Positions 10,942-21,700 of a stretch of DNA of 64,000 nucleotides are shown here, piece by piece (positions within the stretch are counted from its first letter, which is position 1; every line of letters starts with the position of its first letter). The notes beneath the pieces are model-generated. The model made no database searches. It was not told where the DNA came from and was given only the letters and a program-made list of their open reading frames with translations. Position numbers and translations under genes: made by a program. Origin of the DNA: Vagococcus carniphilus (lineage in GTDB: Bacteria > Bacillota > Bacilli > Lactobacillales > Vagococcaceae); the NCBI RefSeq assembly GCF_014397115.1, contig NZ_CP060720.1:1628001-1692000 (forward strand). Reading direction: 5' to 3'.

Positions 10942-11017
10942 TTCTTAATAAGTTATTTAAAAAGATTTTTTTAGTGTTATAATTGTTTTGTGAGATTAAC
11001 AATGGGAAGGTAGATAT

Positions 11018-11719
11018 ATGGATTACACACACTTATCAAAAAGATTACACCGAGTTGGAGAATTTGTGCCAGAAGGATCTATTCTAGCAGATATTGGTTC
11101 AGACCATGCTTATTTACCAGCTTATCTAGTATTAAATAAAAGAATTAAGTCAGCTATTGCTGGCGAAGTTGTCGAAGGACCTTTCCAATCGGCTAAGAAT
11201 TTAGTTGCTGAATTAAACCTTACCTCATCAATCCAAGTACGAAAAGGCGACGGATTAGATGTTTTAAACTTAGCGGATGAAGTTGATGCCATTAGCATTT
11301 GTGGTATGGGTGGGACGTTAATTAAAGACATTCTTGATAGGGGATACAAAAACAATCGCTTATCTGGAAATGAAGTACTATTACTTCAACCAAATGTAGG
11401 TGAAAAAACATTACGAACTTGGTTAATGGATCATTCTTATATCATTATTGAAGAAGATATTGTCAGAGAAAATGAGAAGACATATGAAATCATTATTGCT
11501 AAAAAAGCAGAAGAAATCGAGATTTTGTCTGAAAAAGAATTAATGTTTGGACCAAAATTATTAAATGAACCTAATGATATTTTTAAAAATAAATGGTGTC
11601 ATGAATTAAAACAATTAGAAAATATCTCAAAGCAATTGGAAAAATCAAGTCAAGATGTTTCAAAAAACCAAACTGAGATTAATAAAAAAATAGCATTAAT
11701 TAAAGAGGTGATAGGATGA
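11018..11719 (+). CDS. trmK: tRNA (adenine-22-N1)-methyltransferase
   Basis: SAM-dependent enzyme that methylates N1 of A22 in bacterial tRNAs. 233 residues: a Rossmann methyltransferase domain with SAM motif ADIGSDHAYLP near residue 25, the conserved AGEVVEGPFQSA stretch, and the ISICGMGG motif near residue 90. A helical C-terminal coiled-coil domain, predicted to contact tRNA, follows. The gene overlaps the following Nif3-like gene by 4 bp, a pairing conserved in Firmicutes downstream of rpoD. Confidence 0.93.
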   Translation: MDYTHLSKRLHRVGEFVPEGSILADIGSDHAYLPAYLVLNKRIKSAIAGEVVEGPFQSAKNLVAELNLTSSIQVRKGDGLDVLNLADEVDAISICGMGGTLIKDILDRGYKNNRLSGNEVLLLQPNVGEKTLRTWLMDHSYIIIEEDIVRENEKTYEIIIAKKAEEIEILSEKELMFGPKLLNEPNDIFKNKWCHELKQLENISKQLEKSSQDVSKNQTEINKKIALIKEVIG

Positions 11720-12837
11720 ATTTAACTGGTCGTGAATTTATCGATCGGCTTGAAATGTATTGCCCACTCTATTTAGCAGAAAAGGGTGATCCAGTCGGTT
11801 TACATATTGGTAGTTTAAATCGCCCAATCAAACGAGTGATGATGACATTAGATGTTCGACCTGAAGTTGTCAAAGAAGCTATTGAAAAAAATATTGACTT
11901 AATTGTCGCAAAACATCCGCCTATCTTTAGACCAATTAAACGTTTAGTGACTGATGATTTTCAAACAAAAATGTATGCGGATTTATTAAAACATGACATT
12001 GCTGTTTACGCAGCTCATACGAATATGGATATCGTTAGTCCTGGCCTAAATGATTGGTTCTTAGAAATGTTAGATGTTAAGGGAGAAGAATTTATTACCA
12101 AAACCCACTCCTTTAATTATAAAAAATTAGTGATTTATACACCTAGAAGTCATAGCCAACTATTAAGAAATGCTCTTGAAAAGTTAGGTGTTGGCAAAAT
12201 TGGTGATAACTATGAAGCTTGTAGCTTTACAACAAGTGGAACAGGTCGTTTTAAACCAGTTAATGAGGCCAATCCTTACCTTGGTGAAGTAAACGAATTA
12301 GAACAAGTTGAAGAAGATAAAATTGAATTTGTTTTTTCAGAATTAATTGAAAAAGAAGTTATAGAGGCTATTAAAAAGGTTCATCCTTATGAAGAACCTG
12401 CCTATGACATTTTTACTTTAGACAACTTGACAGATGACTATGGTATCGGCCGAATTGGTGACTTGAAAGAATCGATGTCATTAATGGACTTTACTTCTAA
12501 AGTTAAGAAAACGTTTAATCTTGATGGTTTGAGATTAATTACTGATACTAAAGATAAAGAAATTAAAAGAATTGCTATTTGTGGCGGTAGTGGTGAGAAA
12601 TTTTATAAAGACGCACTTAAGAAAAAAGCAGATGTTTATATTACAGGTGACGTTTATTACCACACCGCACACGATATGATAGAAGATAAGTTAAGCGTAA
12701 TTGATCCAGGTCATTACATAGAAGAAGCCTGTAAGCTTAAATTTGTCGAAATGTTTAACAACTGGAAACAAGAGTATCAATGGGACGTTTCGTTTTTTGT
12801 AAGCGAAACAAATACAAACCCATTTGAATTTATTTAA
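11716..12837 (+). CDS. Nif3-like dinuclear metal-centre protein (YqfO family)
   Basis: 373-residue member of the Nif3/GTP cyclohydrolase I type 2-like family. Metal-ligand motifs are visible at [15 protein letters not shown] and, near the C-terminus, DVYYHTAHD and GHYIEE. The central insert (about 130-235) with HPYEEPAYD is the PII-like domain found in the longer Firmicute members. Biochemical function in this subfamily is not settled; no function is asserted beyond metal binding. Translationally coupled to trmK. Confidence 0.9.
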   Translation: MNLTGREFIDRLEMYCPLYLAEKGDPVGLHIGSLNRPIKRVMMTLDVRPEVVKEAIEKNIDLIVAKHPPIFRPIKRLVTDDFQTKMYADLLKHDIAVYAAHTNMDIVSPGLNDWFLEMLDVKGEEFITKTHSFNYKKLVIYTPRSHSQLLRNALEKLGVGKIGDNYEACSFTTSGTGRFKPVNEANPYLGEVNELEQVEEDKIEFVFSELIEKEVIEAIKKVHPYEEPAYDIFTLDNLTDDYGIGRIGDLKESMSLMDFTSKVKKTFNLDGLRLITDTKDKEIKRIAICGGSGEKFYKDALKKKADVYITGDVYYHTAHDMIEDKLSVIDPGHYIEEACKLKFVEMFNNWKQEYQWDVSFFVSETNTNPFEFI

Positions 12838-12854
12838 ATAAAGGAGAGAGACAC

Positions 12855-14087
12855 ATGTATAAAAATTTAGTACCTCGTTTTATCGATTATGTCAAAACGG
12901 AAACTCGTTCTGACGCAACAAGCACAGCAACACCATCAACGCCAACACAAGTTGCGTTCCAAATGGAGTTGAAAAAAGAACTAGAAAAAATTGGTATGTC
13001 TGATGTTGTTTACCATGAAAAAAATAGTTTTTTAATCGCAACTCTACCAAGTAATACTGATAAAGATGTAAGAAGCATGGGCTTTATTGCTCACGTGGAT
13101 ACTGCTGATTTTAATGCAGTAGGTGTTAACCCTCAATTTGTTGAAAACTATGATGGTGAATCAGATATCACTTTAGATAAAGATGGAAAATTCAAATTAA
13201 CAACAACTGATTTCCCTAATCTTAAAAATTATAAAGGCCAAACTTTAATTACAACAGATGGAACTACACTTTTAGGTGCTGATGATAAATCAGGTATTGC
13301 TGAAATTATGACAGCAATGGAATACTTAATTGAACATCCAGAAATCAAACATGGTAAAATTATGGTTGCTTTTGGACCAGACGAAGAAATCGGAATTGGT
13401 GCAGATAAGTTTGACGTGAAAGATTTTGACGTTGACTTTGCTTACACTATGGACGGTGGACCTGTTGGCGAATTACAATTTGAAACATTTAATGCAGCTG
13501 GCGCTGTTTTAAAAATCGAAGGTAAAAATGTCCATCCAGGTACTGCTAAAAATACAATGATCAATGCTATCCAAGTAGCTATTGATTTACAAAATACTCT
13601 TCCACAAGATGAAGTTCCTGAAAAAACTGATGGACGTCAAGGTTTCTTCCATTTATTAGGAATTTCTGGTGTGCCTGATGAAGCAACAATGGAATATATT
13701 ATTCGTGACCATGACATGGATAAATTCAAAGAAAGAAAAGCTTTGATGCAATCAATCGTTGATAAATTCAACAAAGATTTTGGTCAAGATCGTATTACTT
13801 TAGAAATGTCAGATTCTTATTACAACATGGCTGAAGTTATCCAAAAAGACATGAGTATTATTGATTTAGCTGAAGAAGCAATGATTAATTTAGGAATCAA
13901 ACCAAATAAAGAACCAATCCGCGGTGGTACTGATGGTTCTAAGATTTCTTACATGGGTCTTCCTACACCAAACATCTTCGCTGGTGGAGAAAATATGCAC
14001 GGAAGATTTGAATATGTAGCAGTTGAAAGTATGGAAAAAGCAACTGATTTAATCATCGAAATCGCTCGTTTAAACGAAACTAAATAA
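12855..14087 (+). CDS. pepT: Peptidase T (tripeptide aminopeptidase)
   Basis: Cytosolic M20-family dizinc aminopeptidase that removes N-terminal residues from tripeptides. 410 residues, full length. Zinc and catalytic motifs are [24 protein letters not shown] and YTMDGGP, and the lid domain (about 205-320) with the HPGTAKN loop is present. GGAGAG precedes the ATG. It is likely part of nitrogen acquisition from peptides. Confidence 0.95.
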   Translation: MYKNLVPRFIDYVKTETRSDATSTATPSTPTQVAFQMELKKELEKIGMSDVVYHEKNSFLIATLPSNTDKDVRSMGFIAHVDTADFNAVGVNPQFVENYDGESDITLDKDGKFKLTTTDFPNLKNYKGQTLITTDGTTLLGADDKSGIAEIMTAMEYLIEHPEIKHGKIMVAFGPDEEIGIGADKFDVKDFDVDFAYTMDGGPVGELQFETFNAAGAVLKIEGKNVHPGTAKNTMINAIQVAIDLQNTLPQDEVPEKTDGRQGFFHLLGISGVPDEATMEYIIRDHDMDKFKERKALMQSIVDKFNKDFGQDRITLEMSDSYYNMAEVIQKDMSIIDLAEEAMINLGIKPNKEPIRGGTDGSKISYMGLPTPNIFAGGENMHGRFEYVAVESMEKATDLIIEIARLNETK

Positions 14088-14101
14088 TTATTTTTATTAC
14101 T

Positions 14102-14140
14102 AAAAAGAAGAAATCTTAAAAACAAGATTTCTTCTTTTTT
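14102..14140 (+). terminator. Terminator after pepT
   Basis: AGAAGAAATCTT and AAGATTTCTTCT form a 12-bp stem followed by TTTTTT. Confidence 0.92.
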
Positions 14141-14152
14141 TATACCTTATCA

Positions 14153-14169
14153 TTTGACCAATTTTGACC
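14153..14169 (+). promoter_or_regulatory. CtsR operator upstream of clpB
   Basis: The minus strand reads GGTCAAA ATT GGTCAAA, an exact match to the Firmicute CtsR heptad repeat (GGTCAAANANGGTCAAA). It lies about 42 bases before the clpB start and overlaps the probable promoter, implying CtsR repression of clpB that is relieved by heat or protein stress. Confidence 0.92.
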
Positions 14170-14210
14170 ATTGGTATAAAATAACTATATAAGTAAGAGG
14201 AGGAATGACA

Positions 14211-16796
14211 ATGAACATTGAAAAAATGACAACAACTTTACAACAAGCAATAGCTGAAGCTCAACAAATAGCCATAACAAGGCAACAACAAAATATTGAC
14301 ATTGTCCATTTATGGAAGATTTTCTTACAACCAAATCATTTCGCTAGAAACCTATACAGTGGTTTAGGATTAAATGTAGATTTATTCGAATTAGAAGTAG
14401 ATAAAGAAATAGATCGTCTTCCTCAAGTAAGTGGAGGAAATGTTCAGTATGGACAAAATCTCAGTCAGAACTTGTTCAACTTATTACAAGAAGCTGACAA
14501 GATTCGTGAGAAACTAGGAGATGATTTTTTAGCAACAGAAGTAGTTATTTCTGCTTTGATGAAATTAAAAAATCACCCATTAACTAAATTTTTGGAACAA
14601 CAACAAATAACAGATAAAATGATTAATGAAAAAATATTAGAAATAAGAGGAGGGGATCGTGTGACTTCTCAAAACCAAGAAGAGCAATATGAAGCTTTAT
14701 CAAAATATGCAACTGATATGATAGAAGCTGTTAAAAGTGGTAAACAAGATCCTATTATTGGTCGTGATGAAGAAATTCGTGATGTTATCCGTATTTTATC
14801 ACGTAAAACAAAAAATAATCCTGTTTTAATTGGGGAACCTGGGGTAGGTAAAACAGCTATCATCGAAGGTTTAGCTCAAAGAATAGTTAAAAAGGATGTT
14901 CCTGAGAATTTAAAAAATAAAACTATCTTCTCTTTAGATATGGGTGCTCTAATTGCTGGAGCGAAATTTAGAGGAGAGTTTGAAGAGCGCTTAAAAGCAG
15001 TTTTAAAAGAAGTTAAAAAGAGTGAAGGGCAAATCATTCTATTTATTGATGAAATCCATACGATTGTTGGAGCAGGAAAAACTGAAGGTAGTATGGATGC
15101 CGGTAATCTACTAAAACCAATGTTAGCTCGTGGCGAACTACATTGTATTGGAGCAACTACGCTTGATGAGTACAGAGAATATATGGAAAAAGACAAAGCA
15201 TTAGAAAGACGTTTCCAAAAAGTTCTCGTTAAAGAACCAACTGTTGAAGATACTATCAGCATTTTAAGAGGATTGAAAGAACGTTTTGAAATTCACCACG
15301 GTGTTAATATTCATGACAATGCTTTAGTTGCAGCAACTACTCTTTCCAATCGTTATATCACAGACCGCTATTTGCCAGACAAAGCGATTGATTTAGTGGA
15401 TGAGGCGTGTGCGACAATTCGAGTAGAAATGAACTCTATGCCAACTGAATTAGATCAGGTAACTAGAAGATTAATGCAATTAGAGATTGAAGAAGCTGCG
15501 CTCAAAAAAGAAGATGATGATGCAAGTAAAAAGCGACTTGAAATTCTTCAAAAAGAATTGTCTGAACTTAGAGAAGAAACTAATTCATTAAAAATGCAAT
15601 GGGAAACTGAAAAAGAAGAAGTCGACCGTGTTAATAAAAAACGTGCTGAAATTGATGCTGCTAAAACACAATTAGAAAATGCAGAAAATAATTATGATTT
15701 AGAAGAAGCTGCTGTTTTAAGACATGGCACGATTCCAAAATTAAAACAAGAATTAGCTGAACTTGAAGCAAAAGAAGATACTAATAATGGAAAATTAGTT
15801 CAAGAAGTTGTAACGGACCGTGAAATTGCAACAGTAGTTGGACGATTGACAGGTATTCCTGTTTCGAAACTAGAAGAGGGAGAACGTGAAAAGATTCTAC
15901 GCTTAAACGAAACTCTCCATGAACGAGTTATCGGCCAAGATGAGGCGGTTGACGCTGTATCAGATGCTGTTATTCGTTCTAGGGCAGGTCTTCAAGATCC
16001 AAATCGACCACTTGGTTCTTTCCTGTTCTTAGGACCTACTGGTGTTGGTAAAACTGAGCTTGCTAAATCTTTAGCTGAAAACTTATTTGATTCCGAAGAA
16101 CATATGGTTAGAATCGACATGAGTGAGTATATGGAAAAACACAGCGTCTCTCGTCTAGTAGGAGCTCCTCCAGGATACATTGGTTATGAAGAAGGTGGTC
16201 AATTAACAGAAGCTGTTCGAAGAAGCCCTTATACAATTGTCTTACTTGATGAAATTGAGAAAGCACATCCGGATGTTTTCAATATTTTACTTCAAGTACT
16301 TGATGATGGTCGTTTAACAGACTCTAAGGGACGTGTGGTTGACTTTAAAAATACTGTTTTAATTATGACAAGTAATATTGGCTCACAGTTACTTCTAGAA
16401 GGAGTTTCTGAAGATGGTGTTATTTCATCTGAAACATCTGAAGCTGTTATGACAATGTTGAAAGCTCACTTTAAACCTGAATTTTTAAACAGGATTGACG
16501 ATACTATTTTATTCACACCATTAAGCCTTGATAATGTGAAAGAAATTATCGTAAAAATGACTGAGCAATTAACAAGTAGATTAGAGCAACAAGAAATAAA
16601 ATTAATCATGACAGATGACGCGAAGAGTTGGATTGCAGAGCAAGCCTATGATCCTGTTTATGGTGCAAGACCTATAAAACGGTTCTTAACTAAAGAAGTT
16701 GAAACACCTCTTGCTAAAGCGATCATTTCAGGCAAAGTTATGCCAAAATCAACTGTTACAATTGAACTTGTCGATAATGAATTAGTTTTTGAGTAA
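14211..16796 (+). CDS. clpB: ATP-dependent chaperone ClpB
   Basis: Hexameric AAA+ disaggregase that rescues aggregated proteins with DnaK. 861 residues: Clp N-domain (about 1-140), NBD1 with Walker A GEPGVGKT and Walker B ILFIDEIH, a coiled-coil M-domain (about 400-520, Glu/Lys-rich), NBD2 with GPTGVGKT and [12 protein letters not shown], and a C-terminal small domain. The second ATG (14211) is chosen because AGAGGAGG lies 7 bases before it but only 1 base before the ATG at 14205. The upstream CtsR box indicates class III heat-shock control. Confidence 0.96.
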   Translation: MNIEKMTTTLQQAIAEAQQIAITRQQQNIDIVHLWKIFLQPNHFARNLYSGLGLNVDLFELEVDKEIDRLPQVSGGNVQYGQNLSQNLFNLLQEADKIREKLGDDFLATEVVISALMKLKNHPLTKFLEQQQITDKMINEKILEIRGGDRVTSQNQEEQYEALSKYATDMIEAVKSGKQDPIIGRDEEIRDVIRILSRKTKNNPVLIGEPGVGKTAIIEGLAQRIVKKDVPENLKNKTIFSLDMGALIAGAKFRGEFEERLKAVLKEVKKSEGQIILFIDEIHTIVGAGKTEGSMDAGNLLKPMLARGELHCIGATTLDEYREYMEKDKALERRFQKVLVKEPTVEDTISILRGLKERFEIHHGVNIHDNALVAATTLSNRYITDRYLPDKAIDLVDEACATIRVEMNSMPTELDQVTRRLMQLEIEEAALKKEDDDASKKRLEILQKELSELREETNSLKMQWETEKEEVDRVNKKRAEIDAAKTQLENAENNYDLEEAAVLRHGTIPKLKQELAELEAKEDTNNGKLVQEVVTDREIATVVGRLTGIPVSKLEEGEREKILRLNETLHERVIGQDEAVDAVSDAVIRSRAGLQDPNRPLGSFLFLGPTGVGKTELAKSLAENLFDSEEHMVRIDMSEYMEKHSVSRLVGAPPGYIGYEEGGQLTEAVRRSPYTIVLLDEIEKAHPDVFNILLQVLDDGRLTDSKGRVVDFKNTVLIMTSNIGSQLLLEGVSEDGVISSETSEAVMTMLKAHFKPEFLNRIDDTILFTPLSLDNVKEIIVKMTEQLTSRLEQQEIKLIMTDDAKSWIAEQAYDPVYGARPIKRFLTKEVETPLAKAIISGKVMPKSTVTIELVDNELVFE

Positions 16797-16809
16797 GAAA
16801 AAAATCTAT

Positions 16810-16850
16810 TTTAAGACTAACTAGTTTGAAATAATTAGTTAGTCTTTTGT
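16810..16850 (+). terminator. Terminator after clpB
   Basis: AAGACTAACTA and TAGTTAGTCTT form an inverted repeat followed by a short T run. Confidence 0.85.
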
Positions 16851-16921
16851 TATTTATTATTCTAATTTCGAATAATGATTATTCATCATTTATGTGAAAA
16901 AACTATCTTAAGATGGTACCG

Positions 16922-16951
16922 TTGACATGTTTAGAAGGTCTGATATATAAT
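16922..16951 (+). promoter_or_regulatory. Sigma-A promoter of the B12 gene cluster
   Basis: A consensus -35 TTGACA (16922-16927) and -10 TATAAT (16946-16951) are separated by 18 bases, immediately upstream of the cobalamin riboswitch. Confidence 0.85.
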
Positions 16952-16980
16952 GACAACGATAGTTATGAAAATTAAATAGA

Positions 16981-17105
16981 ATTTATAAAAGTCTGGAAGA
17001 GTGTTTAGAACATCGCAGCCCCTAGCTACTGTATGGTAATTATTATTACCGAGTCAGATCTTGCTTTTATAAAGATTGAAGCTTATCTCAGGGTGTTAAG
17101 TTTTC
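16981..17105 (+). ncRNA. Cobalamin riboswitch 1 (compact type)
   Basis: The core GCAGCCCCTAGCTACTGT and the B12-box-like GAGTCAGATC are closed by a P1 stem of TTATAAAAG (16983-16991) with CTTTTATAA (17064-17072). The middle GCCACTG/GGGAAGG arm of the longer class is missing, so it looks like a compact subclass. A downstream GGGTG element (about 17091) could pair with the ACCC arms of the terminators that follow. Ligand binding should promote termination before the hydrolase gene. Riboswitch identity is by family motif; the mechanism is inferred. Confidence 0.85.
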
Positions 17106-17164
17106 AATAAAAAATACCCTTTTTGGGCTTTTTTTTTCGATCTAAGTCAGATATTAATTAATCT

Positions 17165-17202
17165 AAAAGACTACCCTACGTTTGTGGGGTAGTCTTTTTT
17201 TT
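17165..17202 (+). terminator. Riboswitch expression-platform terminator
   Basis: AAAAGACTACCC and GGGTAGTCTTTT form a long stem with a T run, ending directly against the AGGAGG ribosome site of the next gene. A weaker CCC/GGG hairpin lies at 17111-17138. The position between riboswitch and first gene makes regulated attenuation likely. Confidence 0.88.
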
Positions 17203-17217
17203 AGGAGGAAATCAATT

Positions 17218-18717
17218 TTGAAAAAGATTTATGGGCTTTTAGCAGTTAGTTTATTCTTCTCTGCTACTTTTCCAAGTTTAAATTATGCCATCTCTACTGA
17301 AACATCTGAAACAGACTCATCTACAACTGAGGAAACAGATACAACTACATCTGCAACAACTGAGGAAGAAAGTGATTCAACAGAGAGCTCTTCAACAGAC
17401 TCAACAACATCTGAATCGACTGAAACAACAGATACAACGAGTTCTGAAGATATTTCCACAGAAACGAGTTCATCAGAATCAGAGTCAACTAGTACAACTA
17501 CAAGTAGTTCAAAGAGTTCATCAACAAAAGATTCAGAAACAACAGAAACGACTACGACTGTTAAGGTAAAAGAAAAAAAGAAACCGATTAAAAAAGTACA
17601 ACCTAAAAAAGAAAAAAGAATCAAAAAAGAAACAACACAGGTTTCAGAAAAAGTTAACTATAATGTAACTCTTGATGGTGGGAATTTTAAAACGACTCGA
17701 AATGAAACTAATGAGCAATTTGTAATGAAAATTGGAAATAAAGCTCGAAAAATAGCTCATAAAAATGACTTGTATGCTTCAGTTATGATTGCTCAAGCAG
17801 CTCTTGAATCAGGTTTTGGTAAGAGTCAGCTAGCTAATGAACCTAACTATAATCTTTTTGGTATTAAGGGTTCATTTCAAGGAAAATCAACTAGCATGTT
17901 AACAGCAGAAGATACTAAATCTGGCTACATTAATATCGTTGATCGATTTAGAAAGTATGATTCTTATGAAGATTCTTTAAATGATTATGCCAAATTAATG
18001 ACAAAAGGGATTAATGGTAACCCAAGTATTTATCACGGTTCAACTAAGAAAAAAAGTAAAACTTATAAGGACGCTACTAAAAAATTAACTGGCGTCTACG
18101 CTACCGATCGTCACTATGATGCTAAGTTAAATGAAATTATCAAAACATATGATTTAACTCGTTTTGATAAATCATTTACTGAAACAGTGAAGCACAGGGT
18201 TGGTAAGGATGACACTTTACGCTCAATTGCTAAAAAATATAAGGTAGAAAAAGACTCTATTTTAGAACTAAATAAATCAATTGATCGAGATAAACCATTG
18301 GAAGAAGGGACTACGATTTTAGTAGAAAAAGACATTGAATTTGTAAAACCGCTTAACAAAAAATACACGGTAAGCAGTGACTTTGGTTCAAGAGGTAAAG
18401 AACATCACAATGGGATTGACTTAGCGATTTCATCTGGTACATCTGTTTACGCAACAGGTAAAGGTGTTGTCGAAGCAACAGGTTATGATCCAAGTGCTGG
18501 AAATTATATTATTATCAAACATAATTATGGACTTTATTCAAGTTATTTCCATTTGAAAGAAATTAATGTGAAAAAAGGTCAAAAAATTGATATGAGTCAA
18601 AAAATAGGTTTAGTTGGTTCTACAGGTAATTCAACTGGTCCACATTTACATTTTGCTATCAGTGATAAAGTTTGGAGTAATTATTATCATCCAAAAGAAT
18701 TTGTTGATTTAGATTAA
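17218..18717 (+). CDS. Secreted peptidoglycan hydrolase: GH73 glucosaminidase + LysM + M23 endopeptidase
   Basis: 499 residues from a TTG start 9 bases after AGGAGG. A signal peptide (about 1-24) is followed by a Ser/Thr/Glu-rich spacer (25-115) and a Lys-rich stretch. Then come a GH73 glucosaminidase domain (about 160-315; AALESGFGKSQLA with likely catalytic Glu197, and NLFGIKG), one LysM repeat (about 322-370) and a C-terminal M23 metallopeptidase (about 375-498; HNGID with His397, HLHF with His478). It should cut both glycan and peptide bonds of the wall. It is the first gene after cobalamin riboswitch 1, an unusual regulatory setting for an autolysin. Wall opening or anchoring for the surface proteins downstream is an inference. 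Confidence 0.88.
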   Translation: MKKIYGLLAVSLFFSATFPSLNYAISTETSETDSSTTEETDTTTSATTEEESDSTESSSTDSTTSESTETTDTTSSEDISTETSSSESESTSTTTSSSKSSSTKDSETTETTTTVKVKEKKKPIKKVQPKKEKRIKKETTQVSEKVNYNVTLDGGNFKTTRNETNEQFVMKIGNKARKIAHKNDLYASVMIAQAALESGFGKSQLANEPNYNLFGIKGSFQGKSTSMLTAEDTKSGYINIVDRFRKYDSYEDSLNDYAKLMTKGINGNPSIYHGSTKKKSKTYKDATKKLTGVYATDRHYDAKLNEIIKTYDLTRFDKSFTETVKHRVGKDDTLRSIAKKYKVEKDSILELNKSIDRDKPLEEGTTILVEKDIEFVKPLNKKYTVSSDFGSRGKEHHNGIDLAISSGTSVYATGKGVVEATGYDPSAGNYIIIKHNYGLYSSYFHLKEINVKKGQKIDMSQKIGLVGSTGNSTGPHLHFAISDKVWSNYYHPKEFVDLD

Positions 18718-18744
18718 GAGAAAGTTTTGAAAAGGGGAATAGAA

Positions 18745-21700
18745 TTGAAAAAAAATGAAAAAGTAAGTATTTCTAAAAAAATACTAGCTGGGGCACTAGT
18801 ATTTACATTTACACTAGCAACTGGTCAAAAAGTATATGCTGTGGCTTATAACTCAGAAGAAGATTATAAGAATTTAGGTGTTCGCTTTTGGGAAGATGAG
18901 AAACCAGGTGTTGATTTCTATATCAATGCAACAAGTAAATATCTTTTAAAAGAAGTTCCTAATCCAACATTTGGTTCAACATCTGGCGATTGGTCAGTAT
19001 TCAGTTTATCAAGAGGAATGTATTTAGGAGCCGATTATTTAAATGATATTCCAGCTGATTATTTTTCAAATTACATTGCTGAAGTCGAGCATGAAGTTAT
19101 GACTAATAAAAAATTAGGAGATCCTAAGCTGACGGATATCGATAGAATTATCTATTCTCTTACACCTCTAAATTATAATATACATAGTGTTTCACCTAAT
19201 CAAACAGACTTAACTTTAAAAATTTCTGAATCATTTCCGTTAGTAAGAAAACAAGGAATTAACAGCCCAATTTGGACGTTACTAGCAATAAATTCAGGAG
19301 AATACAAATTACATCCAAATTCTAATGGTGACACAAACTGGAACACTGAAGCGAAGATGATTCATTATATATTAGATCGTGAAATAGAAAAAGGAATCGT
19401 TAATGGTGGCGGATGGGCGCTTATGGATAGTAAACCTGATGCCGATATCACTGCTATGACCATTCAGAGTTTAGCACCTTACTATTTATCAGAAGAAAAA
19501 TTTAATCAAACAGGAATTGAAGATAGCCATCATATTACTTATAAAGATTTGAAGGTAGCTGTTGAAAGAGGTATTGCTAAATTAAGCAACTTGCAACAGG
19601 CTCATGGTGGTTTCAGTAGTTTTAAAGCATCTAATTCTGAGAGTACAGCTCAAGTTATTGTTGCATTAACAGAAATGGGAATCAATCCAAAATCAGTGAA
19701 TGTGCCTTTAACGACAATCAATCAAACGGTTAGTTTTGTTACAGAAGGCGCAGTGCGTGACGGAGTTAAAACTAATAACATGGTAGATGCCTTATTAAGT
19801 TTTTGGGATAATACTAAACTAAATCCAGAGACTGGATATGCTGGATTTAGGCATGTAACAGAAGGAAATGATGGCGGAGGTGGCGCTGGAACTGGAACTA
19901 ATGGAATGGCGTCAGACCAAGCTACTTATGCGCTTATTGCCTATGATCGTTTTATGACTGGTCAAGCAAGACTTCAAAACTTGATGGATCAAAAAACAAC
20001 TCCTTATAAATCATTTAAGGCAAAACCAGTTAACTTAACTTATGATATCAATGGTATGACTGATGTTAAATCTTCTTCTTATTTAGCATCATCTAAAATT
20101 AAAACAGATACTAACCCACCAAAAGGAAAAATTTTCAAAAATTGGAATTCAAAACAAGATGGTTCTGGCGTTTCGTACAAAGCTGGAGATATTTTGTCAA
20201 TGCCAAAAGAAAATATCACTTTATATGGGCAGTATGATTACCAAAAATATGGCTTGTCACTTAACTCAAACGACGGAAAAATAACAGCTACTATTCCGAC
20301 AACGTTTACTGTGGATGATACCATTTTATTACCTACTGAAGAGACTATTCAAAAAGATGGATTTGCTTTTGATGGTTGGTACACAACAAGTGATTTCAAA
20401 GGAAATCCAATTAAGCAAATTAATAAAGGGACAACTGAAAATATTACCCTTTATGCGAAATGGATTGGAACTGATTATCTAAAAGTTATTAATTCAATCA
20501 ATAACATTGGAGAAGTTACTTTAGAAAAAGAGAATAAAATTAAAGAAGCTAGAACTGATTTTGATAATTTAGATAAAGAACAACAAAATCGAGTAACCAA
20601 TTTGAACACTCTAGTTGCAGCTGAAGCAAAATTAAAAGAACTTTTTGAGGCAGCAACTGAAGAGGAAAAAATAAATGCTGCTGTAAAAGCTGTAGAAACT
20701 AGTATTAATGAAATTGGGGAAGTAACTTTAGCAAGCCAAAACAGCATTGAAAAAGCAAGAAAAGAATTTAATGATCTGGGAGCTAATCAAAATCGGGTAA
20801 ATCCATCACTTGTTCAGAAATTAAATGATGCAGAAGTGACATTATCTAATCTACAAATTAGTTCAGTTGAACAAAATATTCAAGCAATTGGAAAAGAAGT
20901 AACTTTAGATTCTAAATATAAAATTGAATCTGCAAGAAATTATTATAATAAACTTTCAGATATTCAAAAACCTCTTGTTAAAAATTATAAGGAATTAGAA
21001 GCAGCTGAAATTCAATTGAAAAAATTAGAAGAAGAAGCAGCTGAAGAAGCACGTGTTAATGCACTACTAAAATCAGTTTCAGATGCCATTCAAGCAATCG
21101 GAACAGTCAATCTTTATGATGATAGTGAAACAAGAATTCAATTTGCGCGTCATAAGTTAGATAATCTAGAAATGAAAGTAAAAGCACTTGTTCCTAAAGA
21201 GGAAATAGATACTTTAGAAAATAGTGAAAAAGAATATAAACGACTACTTACAGATAGAAATGAACGAGTACAAGCAGTTGAAACATCTATCACTGCCATT
21301 GAAACTGTTACAGCAGACAGTGTATCTAAAATTGAAAATGCCAGAAAACTTTATGATGCTTTATCAGATCAAGAAAAACCATTAGTTAAAAATAGTGCTG
21401 ATTTAATAAAAGCTGAAAAAGAACTTGAAATTGTAAAAAAAGTAAAACAAGTTGAGATTTTAATTGATTCAATTGGAACTGTTGCAAGTGAAAATAGAGA
21501 AAAGATAGTGAAAGCTGATAAAGCCTTTAATGATTTAGGTCAGCATAAAGAACGAGTTTCATCTACTCATAAAAAAGCACTAGAAATGAATAAAAATAGT
21601 TTGAAATTAGCAGATGATATCAAAAAATTTGATGTTTCTCATATTAACGCAGATTCAAAAAGTTCAATTGATAATCTGAATAAGAGAGCTAGTGTCTTAA

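Noticed and set aside
17283-17624. Long antisense and alternative-frame ORFs over the Ser/Thr-rich spacer
   Set aside because: Artefact of low-complexity ACA/TCA codons in the hydrolase gene; no ribosome site or domain.
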